A stretch of DNA of 34,836 bases. Source: a virus. The position numbers were made by a program, and so were the translations under genes. Positions 1 through 7,966 of the stretch are shown here, in pieces (the stretch's first letter is position 1; each line of letters starts with the position of its first letter). The notes beneath the pieces were generated by a model that saw only the letters and a program-made list of their open reading frames with translations, was not told the DNA's origin and made no database searches. The stretch spans positions 1-34,836 of the IMG/VR virus record IMGVR_UViG_3300021519_000031. One strand, written 5' to 3'.

Positions 1-597
1 GATATCAGTAAATTAACAGGGCATGTTCCCGAGACAGTACTCACACAAATTCCTGCTGTCATGGAAAAGTTTCAAGTCAACACACCTTTGCGTCTTGCAC
101 ATTTCTTGTCACAATGCGCCCATGAAAGCAATGATTTCAAGGCGGTCACCGAGAATTTAAATTACAGTGCCAAGGCGTTACAAGGAACATTCAAGAAATA
201 TTTCCCAACAGAAGCCAAAGCACTTGAATATGAGCGCAAGCCTGAAAAGATTGCGAATTGTGTGTATGCAAGTCGAATGGATAATGGCGATGAGGCATCA
301 GGTGACGGTTATAAATATCGTGGTAGAGGATATATTCAATTGACAGGAAAAGTCAATTACAAGGCATTTGATAAAGTTGTAGACGAAGATATTGTTGCGT
401 CACCAGAATTAGTTGCAACAAAGTACCCATTGTTATCTGCGGCATGGTATTGGAACAGTCGTGCATTAAATGTAAGTTCCGATAAGGGTGAAAGTGATGC
501 TGTCGTGACCGAAGTTACCAAGAAAGTTAATGGTGGCACCATCGGATTAGATGATAGAATCAAGCATTTCAAAACGTTTTATTCACTCTTAAAGTAA
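1..597 (+). CDS. GH19-type endolysin (chitinase/lysozyme fold), 5' partial
   Basis: Glycoside hydrolase family 19 lysozyme expected to cleave peptidoglycan glycan strands at lysis. The frame is open from base 1 with no stop before the ATG at 61. The residues encoded upstream (HVPETVLTQIPAV) fit the usual N-terminus of phage GH19 enzymes, so the gene is cut by the window edge rather than starting at 61. Counting from Met61, a catalytic Glu is expected at residue 22 in the QCAHES motif. The family motif YRGRGYIQLTGKVNY lies at about 86-100, and a typical AAWYW helix follows. The holin-like gene 608-880 is 10 bases downstream, which fits a lysis cassette. Family assignment is firm; substrate is inferred. 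Confidence 0.88.
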   Translation, partial: DISKLTGHVPETVLTQIPAVMEKFQVNTPLRLAHFLSQCAHESNDFKAVTENLNYSAKALQGTFKKYFPTEAKALEYERKPEKIANCVYASRMDNGDEASGDGYKYRGRGYIQLTGKVNYKAFDKVVDEDIVASPELVATKYPLLSAAWYWNSRALNVSSDKGESDAVVTEVTKKVNGGTIGLDDRIKHFKTFYSLLK

Positions 598-607
598 GGA
601 ACGCACG

Positions 608-880
608 ATGAGAAAATGGTTAGGAGAATTATTCCGCGATGAACGCGGCGCAGTATCAATTAAGCCCGTGGCTGCTTTCATTTGCACAGTGTTTCTATGC
701 GGAACAATGACAGCAAATAGTTTTTCCCATGCCGATGTTAAACCCTCTGACACATTGGTAAACGCAGTGATGTTAGTTGCGCTTGCAGGGTTGGGCGCTG
801 ACTCAGTTGACAAGTTCTCAAAGAAAGCTCCCGCAGATGCAGAGCCAGAACCTGCAAAGCCAGAACCCCTCAACGAGTAA
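608..880 (+). CDS. Small two-helix membrane protein, probable holin
   Basis: A 90-residue protein with a charged N-terminus (MRKWLGELFRDERGAVS). Two hydrophobic stretches follow, at about residues 21-40 and 50-68, and the tail is acidic and proline-rich (PEPAKPEP). Size, two helices and position directly after the endolysin suggest a holin that permeabilises the inner membrane to release the lysozyme. AAGGA at 597-601 serves the ATG at 608. Holin families share little sequence, so the call rests on topology and neighbourhood. It could instead be an unrelated small membrane protein. Confidence 0.6.
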   Translation: MRKWLGELFRDERGAVSIKPVAAFICTVFLCGTMTANSFSHADVKPSDTLVNAVMLVALAGLGADSVDKFSKKAPADAEPEPAKPEPLNE

Positions 881-889
881 TTACATTAT

Positions 890-1093
890 ATGGCACTACC
901 GTGTATGGCATGCAAGGCACCTCTTGGATTAACCTTGCAATTTATCACAAAGAATCCTGTCTGTGCATGCCCACACTGTGGTGCTGTATTTAATTTTCAT
1001 GTGAGCGATGAGGTTAAGCAATCCCTAGGGAAAGCGTTGCATGATATAGATGCATTAAAAAACAAATTCAAGGGTATGGTAAAATTTGGATAA
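890..1093 (+). CDS. Small zinc-ribbon protein
   Basis: A 67-residue protein with two CxxC knuckles, CMAC near residues 5-8 and CPHC near residues 28-31, forming a probable zinc ribbon. A short Lys-rich C-terminal helix follows. Such proteins may bind nucleic acid or protein. It starts 9 bases after the holin-like gene and probably shares its transcript. The knuckles are visible directly; the role is unknown. Confidence 0.6.
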   Translation: MALPCMACKAPLGLTLQFITKNPVCACPHCGAVFNFHVSDEVKQSLGKALHDIDALKNKFKGMVKFG

Positions 1094-1127
1094 CCCTGAA
1101 TCTATATTATGATTTCACCACTTTTCT

Positions 1128-1142
1128 GAGTTATAGTAACTC
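1128..1142. repeat. Short inverted repeat upstream of the DUF2589-like gene
   Basis: GAGTTA and TAACTC form a perfect 6-bp stem around a 3-base loop in the 75-base gap before the ATG at 1169. No strong T-run follows directly, so it is a weak terminator candidate. It could be an operator or a transcript hairpin. No good promoter match was found in the gap. Confidence 0.35.
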
Positions 1143-1168
1143 ACTCACAATTTTTACAGGACAATCTC

Positions 1169-1771
1169 ATGGCTTCAGATATCGCAAATCAGTTTGCAGG
1201 ACTTCCCATTGAAGACCTTATCGTTTCTCCCCTTATTGGTATGGCAAAGGGACAAGCAAAGTTGAATGATGTGACTTGGTCATACATTCAAGAAGTGGCA
1301 TTCATGAAGGACGAGAACGGCAAGACCGTTGCACGTTCACTTGATGTTGAAATGAACCGTGTTGTTACGGACGGATCAACAGGTGAACAAACCATTCAAA
1401 AGTTGTACAGCAAGGTTCCTATGCTTCCATTGGTTCCTCTTCCAGCACTTGCCATCACTTCTGCCGACATTGAATTCGTCATGGAAGTCAAGACATCTGA
1501 AATGTCAAAGAGCAGTCAGGACACAGAACGTACCGCAACAGCTTCCATCTCAGGTGGTTTTTGGGGCGCATCAATGTCAGCATCAGTATCAGGTAAGGTT
1601 GCCACGCATAAGGAAAATACCCGCAGTTCAGACAACTCAGCAAAGTACAATGTAAAGGTACATGCTGAACAATTACCAGCAACAGAAGGTATGTTGAAGC
1701 TCTCTGATTATCTAACACAAATGTTAGAGCCATCATTGATTCCTTTGACCGCTGACCCCAGCAAGAAGTAA
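1169..1771 (+). CDS. DUF2589-like protein A
   Basis: A 200-residue protein matching the DUF2589 pattern as I recall it: an N-terminal FAGLPIEDLIVSPL segment, a central block with VPLPALAITSADIEF leading into FVMEVKTSE, a Ser/Thr-rich middle with alternating small residues (AGGFWG-type), and a C-terminal VHAEQLPATEGMLKL. Bacterial members of this family often occur as adjacent related pairs, and a second related-looking gene follows at 1816. Biochemical function is unknown. There is no signal peptide and no membrane helix. AGGACAATCTC precedes the ATG. Its place between lysis genes and a membrane coiled-coil gene gives only a weak hint of an envelope or virion role. Confidence 0.7.
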   Translation: MASDIANQFAGLPIEDLIVSPLIGMAKGQAKLNDVTWSYIQEVAFMKDENGKTVARSLDVEMNRVVTDGSTGEQTIQKLYSKVPMLPLVPLPALAITSADIEFVMEVKTSEMSKSSQDTERTATASISGGFWGASMSASVSGKVATHKENTRSSDNSAKYNVKVHAEQLPATEGMLKLSDYLTQMLEPSLIPLTADPSKK

Positions 1772-1815
1772 TACTCCCGAAGAAAGAAGTAATACCGTAA
1801 TATTATGAGGCATAT

Positions 1816-2298
1816 ATGGCAAAACTGAGCATTGAAGAATTGGTGAGTGGTTTATTAGAAGGTGCAATGGTCGCCCAAAGCATCAGCGAAAAACAACACA
1901 TCAATGCGATACGTAATTACTTCAGTGAAGATGGTGTACCAAAAACTGTTTCTTTTAAGTTGGGAGAAAAGGATTTGGTAATACCGCTTTACATTCTTGC
2001 AGACCATTCATCAATCGGGCTCGATGAACTAGATATTGAATTCGAAGCCCGGTTGATATTTGGGGATGATTTTGAAGAAGTTTCCAGCTTGAAGCGGAAC
2101 ATGCTAGGATGCTTCAAAAAAGAAGGATTTGAGAATAACATTAAATCAATTGAAGTTGATTCAGGAAAAAGTGCTGAAGGTTCAGGAATGGCGAAAATCA
2201 AAGTGAAGTTTAAGGCTGATGAAAAACCTGAAGCAGTGTCCCGAGTTATTGATGCATATATTCAACGTTTGGATGACCCTAACGTCAGTAAAGAATAA
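1816..2298 (+). CDS. DUF2589-associated protein B
   Basis: A 160-residue protein whose middle (FKLGEKDLVIPLYILADHSSIGLDELDIEFEARL, residues about 47-80) has the same hydrophobic-block-then-(D/E)IEF layout as the preceding DUF2589-like gene. It lacks that gene's Ser/Thr-rich segment. The N-terminus is helical (IEELVSGLLEGAMVAQSI), and the C-terminus KIKVKFKADEKPEAVSRVIDAY looks like a beta strand followed by a helix. No signal peptide is seen. The pair is probably co-transcribed with a 44-base gap. I infer the two proteins work together or form a mixed assembly; function is unknown. Confidence 0.5.
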   Translation: MAKLSIEELVSGLLEGAMVAQSISEKQHINAIRNYFSEDGVPKTVSFKLGEKDLVIPLYILADHSSIGLDELDIEFEARLIFGDDFEEVSSLKRNMLGCFKKEGFENNIKSIEVDSGKSAEGSGMAKIKVKFKADEKPEAVSRVIDAYIQRLDDPNVSKE

Positions 2299-2301
2299 AT
2301 A
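2294..2301 (+). promoter_or_regulatory. Possible variant late promoter (AATAAATA)
   Basis: AATAAATA overlaps the stop codon of the preceding gene and lies 25 bases before the ATG at 2327. The same 11-mer, GAATAAATAGT, recurs at 15749-15759, again just before a gene. It differs from the T4 late box TATAAATA only in the first base. Confidence 0.3.
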
Positions 2302-2326
2302 GTATTACTCACACCCAGATACGTAT

Positions 2327-2932
2327 ATGAAATCTGTACTGTTAACATTACTAGCATTGCTCCTTGTGGGGAGCAGTGTTTATTACATTAAAAATGCATC
2401 TGACAAGGATGCACTTGATACGTACATCTCGGAATACAAAACATTTAAGGCACAAGCTGATTCTGCCAATCATTTTGCGGATAGTCTCAAAACGCAAATT
2501 GTCATACAGGAAAATGAAGCCAGAATTTCTATTAGCAAGTCTCATATGCTTGAAAAGCAAGTCACTGTGTTAAAGTCAAAAACTTCGGTGATGAAAGATA
2601 CCCGTGATAGTTTGAGAACGACCATTGTGGATTCCACTGAAATGGCTCGCAAGATTATTCCATTGCAAGATTCCATTATTGTTCATCAAGACACTGTTAT
2701 CCATAAGCAAGGTGAGCAAATCACCAATTTGATGCGAGCATTAACATTGAAAGATAGCACCATCTCACTGCTTACATTGAGCCGTGATAGTTTACAAACA
2801 ATTGTTCGCAATATTCCTCCTCCACCCAAGAATCCCAACAAGATTATGGGATTCTCCTTGCCTAGTAGAACTGTTGTGGGTGCTACTGCATTTGTGGTGG
2901 GTGTTGTTGCGTCTTTCGCACTCCATAAGTGA
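2327..2932 (+). CDS. Membrane-anchored coiled-coil protein, spanin-like candidate
   Basis: A 201-residue protein. Residues 2-20 form a hydrophobic N-terminal anchor or signal. A long charged coiled-coil/helical rod of about residues 25-160 follows, with repeated DSL/DST motifs every 20-30 residues. Then comes a proline hinge (PPPPKNPNK, about 166-174), and a second hydrophobic helix near residues 180-198. An N-terminal anchor plus periplasmic coiled coil resembles inner-membrane spanins, and it lies within 2.4 kb of the endolysin and holin. Spanins do not normally carry a second C-terminal helix, so a membrane-spanning structural or tether role is also possible. No lipoprotein partner is adjacent. 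Confidence 0.5.
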   Translation: MKSVLLTLLALLLVGSSVYYIKNASDKDALDTYISEYKTFKAQADSANHFADSLKTQIVIQENEARISISKSHMLEKQVTVLKSKTSVMKDTRDSLRTTIVDSTEMARKIIPLQDSIIVHQDTVIHKQGEQITNLMRALTLKDSTISLLTLSRDSLQTIVRNIPPPPKNPNKIMGFSLPSRTVVGATAFVVGVVASFALHK

Positions 2933-2937
2933 AACAT

Positions 2938-3423
2938 ATGAAAAATCCCTGCGAATCAGGATATAAGGCGTATGGCTTTAAAATGCTTCACGGAAAGCGT
3001 GTCCCCAATTGCGTACCCATCACAGAAGAACTGGAGTGTGATGATTGCGGACAGCTTCAAGAAGAATATGATGATTGTCCTTTCCCAGAGCCGGTGGCAC
3101 ATGAAAAGTTGAGAAGTCTCAAACAATTCATGAACATGTTAGAATCCGCTCCAGCCTGGCAACGAAAAGCAGGGAAAAATCCTGAAGGAGGATTGAACAA
3201 GAAAGGGATTGCATCATATCGTCATGAGCATCCTGGGTCAACCTTGTCGCTTGCTGTCACCACGCCTCCTGCAAAATTGAAAGCAGGTAGTAAGGCAGCA
3301 AAGCGCCGCAAATCTTTTTGTGCAAGAATGAAAGGGATGAAACATAAATTAACGTCATCAAAAACGGCGCACGACCCAAATTCACGCATCAATAAATCCC
3401 TTAGAAAATGGAACTGTAACTAA
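2938..3423 (+). CDS. DUF6321-like conserved phage protein
   Basis: A 161-residue protein from the ATG at 2938; a GTG at 2929 is in frame but overlaps the previous stop. Two conserved blocks match a family I recall as DUF6321. The first is NPCESGYKAYGFKM..GKRVPNCVP near the N-terminus. The second is WQRKAGKNPEGGLNKKGIASY followed by PAKLKAGSKAAKRRKSFCARM. Cysteines in CDDC and at the start and end suggest metal binding. The C-terminus is strongly basic. Relatives occur in many large phages with unknown function. It is coupled by a TAATG overlap to the nucleotidyltransferase gene. Confidence 0.65.
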   Translation: MKNPCESGYKAYGFKMLHGKRVPNCVPITEELECDDCGQLQEEYDDCPFPEPVAHEKLRSLKQFMNMLESAPAWQRKAGKNPEGGLNKKGIASYRHEHPGSTLSLAVTTPPAKLKAGSKAAKRRKSFCARMKGMKHKLTSSKTAHDPNSRINKSLRKWNCN

Positions 3424-4595
3424 TGTTCCCCCATGTTGCCGACGTTGAGAAAACAACAGTGCAGTATCATGATGTCATGAATCCTGCTGTCTGGAACAAC
3501 ATGGAATTGAAGCCTGATGTGTCTGATGCGTTATTGAAAGTTGCGCGGGCATTTATTGATTCCTGGAAACTAGATATTCCTATCAAGGACATCATTCTCA
3601 CAGGATCCAATGCCAATTACAATTGGACCCAGTTTAGTGATTTTGATTTGCACATCGTTGTAGATATTCATAATATTCCTACACATTATCAAGAATTTGT
3701 AGTATCATTACTGAAAAGCAAAAAGGAATTGTTTAACACACAACATCATATTCGCATCAAGGGATATAGTGTTGAGGTGTATGCACAGGATGTCAACGAT
3801 GTGTTGTATGCCACAGGTGTGTACAGCCTAACGAACAAACGTTGGGTGAAAGAACCCATGTTGCTTCGTCCTGAGTTTGAACATCCTGCAATTCAAGCTC
3901 GCGCCAATGATATTCTGCAAAACATTGATAACGCCATTGACTTCAAGGATGAACCAAAATTACGTGAGTTACTTGCCCAAATAGCGCAAATACGAAAAAC
4001 TGCACTTGCCGCAGGAGGAGAATTTGACACAGAAAATCTTGTGTTCAAGGTGCTTCGTAATAGTGGTGCAATACAAAAACTCCGTGATGTACTCAACACC
4101 ATGTATGACCAGAATTTGACACTTGAAGAACTTGGTCATGACAATGAATGGGGGCGTCCTGAATTAACACGAAAAATGTTAGCCGTCACCCCAGGTCAGA
4201 TAAACACGAAAGGACGAAACATTAAAAAGTTATGGAAAACATTCCGTGAATTCATGGAAACTGCTTCTCTTGACGAGGGGTTAACCTCTGCTGGACGATA
4301 TAAGAAACGCAGAGCTATGATACATAACAGATATAAATTGATAAATGCGAGAAAAACAATCAATCGTCACATCTCAGGTATTAATCGCCTGAATAAGCGC
4401 ACTCATAGCGCATCACTGCGAGCATACTATCATGATGTTCTTCGCGGAAGAAAGCGGTCCTCACTGTCATCAGGTGAAAGGTCTCGCTTAGAAACATTGT
4501 TAAAAAGAAAATATATAAAGTCCAATGTTTTTCGTAAAGGGTCTAATACAACTGCAAAATCACGACAAATTCAAGCAAAACGAGTGCATGACTAG
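3423..4595 (+). CDS. Nucleotidyltransferase-fold protein with basic C-terminal tail
   Basis: A 390-residue protein. Residues about 59-82 read LTGSNANYNWTQFSDFDLH, the GS...DxD signature of the polymerase-beta-like nucleotidyltransferase fold, with D73 and D75 as candidate metal ligands and an acidic VEVY near residue 119 as a possible third. Such enzymes transfer an NMP from an NTP to a protein, RNA or small molecule. The C-terminal third (about 285-390) is very rich in Lys and Arg and could bind nucleic acid. It starts on a TAATG overlap with the DUF6321-like gene, so translation is probably coupled. The target is unknown. Related single-domain proteins occur in marine T4-like phages (from memory). 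Confidence 0.7.
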   Translation: MFPHVADVEKTTVQYHDVMNPAVWNNMELKPDVSDALLKVARAFIDSWKLDIPIKDIILTGSNANYNWTQFSDFDLHIVVDIHNIPTHYQEFVVSLLKSKKELFNTQHHIRIKGYSVEVYAQDVNDVLYATGVYSLTNKRWVKEPMLLRPEFEHPAIQARANDILQNIDNAIDFKDEPKLRELLAQIAQIRKTALAAGGEFDTENLVFKVLRNSGAIQKLRDVLNTMYDQNLTLEELGHDNEWGRPELTRKMLAVTPGQINTKGRNIKKLWKTFREFMETASLDEGLTSAGRYKKRRAMIHNRYKLINARKTINRHISGINRLNKRTHSASLRAYYHDVLRGRKRSSLSSGERSRLETLLKRKYIKSNVFRKGSNTTAKSRQIQAKRVHD

Positions 4596-4615
4596 ATAGT
4601 AGAATTGTGTTTGAT

Positions 4616-4623
4616 TATAAATA
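4616..4623 (+). promoter_or_regulatory. T4-type late promoter TATAAATA
   Basis: An exact TATAAATA (followed by GT) sits in the 56-base gap between genes, 28 bases before the ATG at 4652. In T4 this box alone defines late promoters read by the late sigma factor with the sliding clamp. Its position fits the following virion genes. Confidence 0.7.
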
Positions 4624-4651
4624 GTTGGATACACTCAATCTTTTTAATACA

Positions 4652-5227
4652 ATGAAAACTGAAAACACCACTTTAGAAGAAGCATTTAATCTTCCCAAGC
4701 TTGAACTTTTGGTTCGCTTAGGGTTAATGCCGCTTCAAACATTGCCATATATTCGCAGAGCATTAGATAGATTACATAGTGGTATCATGCTATCACCAGA
4801 TGATAGAAAAACTGTATTGTCACTAATGGACAAGTTAATGTCGTTATCATTAGATGACCCCGCAACATTTCAACGTATTCGTACAAACGTTATTCAACAT
4901 AAGGTGCATACCATGGAATCTACTGTAAATGAAGCAGAATTGGATTTAAAACGCACGCCTGACGGAATGCTTGATACTTTAGCAAACAACATAAAAACAA
5001 AATTACGCGCAGGGGGACGCATCAGTGTTACTGATAAGCGTATCGCAAGTCGCGCAAAATCAGAACTTCGTCGCCGCCGGGATAATAGATTCCATAAGAT
5101 GAAAGAAGGGTATGAAGAAGCGTTCAATACCGTACTAAATAGTTATGATGTTAAGAGTGTTTCAGAATTACCGCAGGAACAACTAAAAGAATTCTTTACA
5201 AAAGTAGAAATACTTTATAACTCATAA
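4652..5227 (+). CDS. Unknown T4-type phage protein
   Basis: A 191-residue, mostly helical protein. I place the start at the ATG at 4652 rather than the TTG at 4625, because a late-promoter transcript would begin after 4630 and the N-terminus MKTENTTLEEAF resembles the common phage pattern MKTFKEF. The middle contains a very basic patch (ASRAKSELRRRRDNRFHKMK, about residues 140-160), and the tail is acidic. No domain is recognised. As the first gene after a late promoter and before a fibre gene it may be a virion or assembly protein. Confidence 0.6.
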   Translation: MKTENTTLEEAFNLPKLELLVRLGLMPLQTLPYIRRALDRLHSGIMLSPDDRKTVLSLMDKLMSLSLDDPATFQRIRTNVIQHKVHTMESTVNEAELDLKRTPDGMLDTLANNIKTKLRAGGRISVTDKRIASRAKSELRRRRDNRFHKMKEGYEEAFNTVLNSYDVKSVSELPQEQLKEFFTKVEILYNS

Positions 5228-5236
5228 AAGGTACAT

Positions 5237-6685
5237 ATGACCATAGTTTATAGAACATTTACAGAAAAATTAGGCGGCGCTAACGTTAGCACGTTTGTTG
5301 GAAAGCACGGTGATTTGTTTTATGACCCAGAAACGAATTCCCTTCGTATTTCTGATGGACATACTCCAGGAGGCAATCCCATTCTTGCCGCTGGCGTTAC
5401 CTATGATTTGTCAGCCGTTGAGCAAGACATTCTTCCTGCTGAAAATTTAACCTACAATCTTGGTAGCTTGGAAAAGCAATGGAAAACATTATATGTGGGT
5501 CTTGAAACCATTTTCATTGACGGGCATCCATTAAGTGTTCAAGCAGGAAGTAATTTCCTCACCCTTGATGGTACTGCCGTAGGAACAGGATATACAGGCT
5601 CACAAGGCGTTCAAGGATATACGGGCTCACAAGGTCCTGCTGGTGGATTTGGTGGTGCCTCGTTTAACTATCAATTCTCGACAAGTAATGCGACATCAGA
5701 ACCAGCATTAGGTACAGCAAATCTTACCGATGACGATTTCACTATGGCAGAATATTTGGTCATTAGTGCCACAGATGCAGATAGTGAAAATTTAACAACC
5801 TATCTTGATACGATTGATGACTCAACATCAGGCGTGAAAGGCACGTTTAAAATTACAGATAGAAATAATATAAACAACTTTTCCATGTTTGCGATTGTAG
5901 GAACACATACCCACAATGATGGTTGGTTCATTGTTCCAATTGCATATTTGTCAGGTAAAACAACACCATATGGTGATACGGCAGATATTAGTATTTCTTT
6001 TGCGAGAACTGGTGATATTGGTAATACCGGTTATACAGGCTCACAAGGCGTTCTAGGATACACGGGTTCCGCTGGTGAAAAGGGTTATACAGGCTCACAC
6101 GGCGTTCTAGGATACACGGGTTCACGAGGTTCTACTGGCGATGACGGCTCACGTGGCTTCACGGGGTCACGTGGCTACACGGGCTCACAAGGTGCTGATG
6201 GCACTGATGGCTCACGCGGCTACACGGGGTCACGTGGCTACACGGGCTCACAAGGTGCTGATGGCACTGATGGCTCACGCGGCTACACGGGAAGTGCAGG
6301 AGCAGGAACTGTTCCGGTAACGACTGCCTCAACAAATACTGCAACAAACACATCAGTCACTATTGATAGTCTAAGATTCCATCTTTCTTCAAGCTATATA
6401 CCTGAAGTTGAATCTGTCGGCTCATCGCAGACTATTATCGGGTCTGGTACTATTGGCTATACAGGGTCAGGTGGAAACATTTATACCCGCGCAGTTTCAG
6501 TGACAGCAGCTAGTGTATCCACTTCGGCATTTGAAGCTATCACAACATCGCCTAGCGCACTTGCAACCACTGGTGACACGGCAATATTTACGATTACCAA
6601 TACAACATCACGAAATATGTATCGGGTATCCTTTATGAAAACCGCAACAAATCAAGGCGCAGTTAGCGTTGAAACATTAATATAA
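5237..6685 (+). CDS. Collagen-like tail/capsid fibre protein
   Basis: A 482-residue structural protein. Residues 1-60 (FVGKHGDLFYDPETNSLRIS) are a head domain typical of T4-type fibre and whisker proteins. GYTGSQG-type Gly-X-Y triplets occupy about residues 117-137 and 265-355 and should form collagen-like triple helices. A globular domain separates the two tracts, and a C-terminal beta-rich domain (about 360-482) may bind the host or act as a trimeriser. The second tract contains a near-perfect 63-bp DNA repeat at 6171-6291. It sits in a late operon before other structural genes. Exact location on the virion is unknown. Confidence 0.75.
   Translation: MTIVYRTFTEKLGGANVSTFVGKHGDLFYDPETNSLRISDGHTPGGNPILAAGVTYDLSAVEQDILPAENLTYNLGSLEKQWKTLYVGLETIFIDGHPLSVQAGSNFLTLDGTAVGTGYTGSQGVQGYTGSQGPAGGFGGASFNYQFSTSNATSEPALGTANLTDDDFTMAEYLVISATDADSENLTTYLDTIDDSTSGVKGTFKITDRNNINNFSMFAIVGTHTHNDGWFIVPIAYLSGKTTPYGDTADISISFARTGDIGNTGYTGSQGVLGYTGSAGEKGYTGSHGVLGYTGSRGSTGDDGSRGFTGSRGYTGSQGADGTDGSRGYTGSRGYTGSQGADGTDGSRGYTGSAGAGTVPVTTASTNTATNTSVTIDSLRFHLSSSYIPEVESVGSSQTIIGSGTIGYTGSGGNIYTRAVSVTAASVSTSAFEAITTSPSALATTGDTAIFTITNTTSRNMYRVSFMKTATNQGAVSVETLI
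6171..6291. repeat. 63-bp tandem repeat coding for collagen-like triplets
   Basis: Bases 6171-6228 recur identically at 6234-6291 with a 63-bp period. Each unit encodes 21 residues, starting at GYTGSQGADGTDGSRGYTG. A diverged partial copy lies just upstream. In-frame gain or loss of units would lengthen or shorten the fibre. Confidence 0.85.
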
Positions 6686-6688
6686 ATA
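6681..6688 (+). promoter_or_regulatory. T4-type late promoter TATAAATA
   Basis: Exact TATAAATA overlapping the stop codon of the fibre gene, 31 bases before the ATG at 6719. It probably gives separate late expression of the next structural gene. Confidence 0.7.
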
Positions 6689-6718
6689 CAACGTACATCT
6701 AAAATTTAGGAGAATCAC

Positions 6719-7507
6719 ATGTCAGAATGGGGAAAAGCAGACGATAAGCAATCACGTGGAACTGTTGCTATTGCCACAAACGGAAACGTTACAGGCACAT
6801 CAACATATTTCACGGATGATGCAAAAGTAGGAGATTTCATGCGTACCGATGATGGACAAGATTTTTTCATCACCTCCATCACCAGTAACACCGTTGCAAC
6901 AGTATCTCCTGCTCGTAGTGGAGATGCTATCACCACCGTGTTTGCAGGAGCAGAATTCGCCCTTAGCGAAAAGCCAAAGTTCATCACCAAGGGATTCAGT
7001 AACAAGACCACTGCCGCTGAAGTGTTCGGCGTTGATGTGAATGAAATGGCTACTACGAATGGTCCTGCCCATGCAGGTTGGGTGAAGCGTAGCACAGTCG
7101 GTGACCGTGTTCGTTATGAAACATTGGTTGCCATGTCCAAGAACGGTATCACAGGCGATGCCGCAGATGATACACAGTTCGCAGATAGTAAGATTGTCAT
7201 CAGCTCAGAATCAGGTGACTTCACCGCGACTGCAAATCTCGGATACAATGACCTCTTCACTGTGAATGCCTCAGTGTTAGGTGCCATTCAATCAATTACA
7301 TACACGTGGCAAGAAAGTACGAATGGCGGCTCAACATGGTTTAACATTAGTGGTACCGCGTTCAAGACATATGCCACGAAGACGTTGGGCATAAACGCAG
7401 GTCATCTTGTGACAGGCGACACGGGATTGAAATTCCGTTGCGTCTTAACTGCCTCAGGATGCGCCACGGTGACATCAGCAGTGAAGACCTTAACAGTTAC
7501 AGCGTAA
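6719..7507 (+). CDS. Virion structural protein with C-terminal Ig-like domain
   Basis: A 262-residue protein. The N-terminus (MSEWGKAD, then repeated beta blocks such as GNVTGTSTYFTDDAKVGDFM) and the FGVDVNEMATTNGPAHAGWVKR / RYETLVAMSK blocks match a family of T4-like cyanophage virion proteins that I recognise by pattern. Residues about 170-262 (ATANLGYNDLFTVNAS..ITYTWQESTNGGSTWF..LKFRCVLTA) form an Ig-like fold often used for weak surface binding. AATTTAGGAG precedes the ATG, and a late promoter lies just upstream. It may be a neck, head-decoration or sheath-associated protein; exact location unknown. Confidence 0.7.
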   Translation: MSEWGKADDKQSRGTVAIATNGNVTGTSTYFTDDAKVGDFMRTDDGQDFFITSITSNTVATVSPARSGDAITTVFAGAEFALSEKPKFITKGFSNKTTAAEVFGVDVNEMATTNGPAHAGWVKRSTVGDRVRYETLVAMSKNGITGDAADDTQFADSKIVISSESGDFTATANLGYNDLFTVNASVLGAIQSITYTWQESTNGGSTWFNISGTAFKTYATKTLGINAGHLVTGDTGLKFRCVLTASGCATVTSAVKTLTVTA

Positions 7508-7513
7508 TCTATC

Positions 7514-7963
7514 ATGGCAGATAGCAAAGTAAGTGACCTGACAGCAGCCACGTCCGTCAACTCGGCGGACGTGCTGTATCTTATCCAGGCAAGCACGGAT
7601 AAGAAACTTAGCATTTCTACATTGTTGGCAAATTTGCCGGCTACACTTGCAAAATTTTCAGGCATCGTGGCGTTAGGAGGAACATATCAAACGATTACCA
7701 ATGCCGGCGCTATCAATGCAACAATGACTACAACATATTTTTCAAACACGCAAGATTCAGTGTTAACCATTGCCAATGGTACATATGAGGGACAACTCAA
7801 AGTGTTAATTTTTACAAATGGCGCACATGAATCCGCAATAAATAGTAATATCGGCGCATCAAGTCTTTCATTTTCTCAATCCGGGGAAACAGCAATTCTT
7901 ATGTGGTCAGTATCACAAACCAAGTGGTACATTGTGGGAGGCTCGGCAACTATAACATACTAA
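7514..7963 (+). CDS. Probable tail-fibre or spike-associated protein
   Basis: A 149-residue protein. The N-terminal segment SKVSDLTAATSVNSADVLYLIQ is a motif common at the heads of phage tail fibres and spikes, where it attaches the fibre or marks a connector. The remainder is beta-rich and Ser/Thr-rich, ending in WSVSQTKWYIVGGSATITY, as in small fibre tips. It starts 6 bases after the Ig-tailed protein. Probably a short structural component of the same late operon. Confidence 0.6.
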   Translation: MADSKVSDLTAATSVNSADVLYLIQASTDKKLSISTLLANLPATLAKFSGIVALGGTYQTITNAGAINATMTTTYFSNTQDSVLTIANGTYEGQLKVLIFTNGAHESAINSNIGASSLSFSQSGETAILMWSVSQTKWYIVGGSATITY

Positions 7964-7966
7964 ATC

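Noticed and set aside
310-317. TATAAATA match inside the endolysin gene
   Set aside because: It falls on Tyr-Lys-Tyr codons (YKYRGRG motif) well inside the gene, with no gene start shortly downstream; most likely chance. A similar match at 26766-26773 inside a small gene was rejected for the same reason.
6030-6296. Repeats in the fibre gene considered as a CRISPR array
   Set aside because: The repeat is in frame, has no unique spacers and codes for Gly-X-Y triplets.
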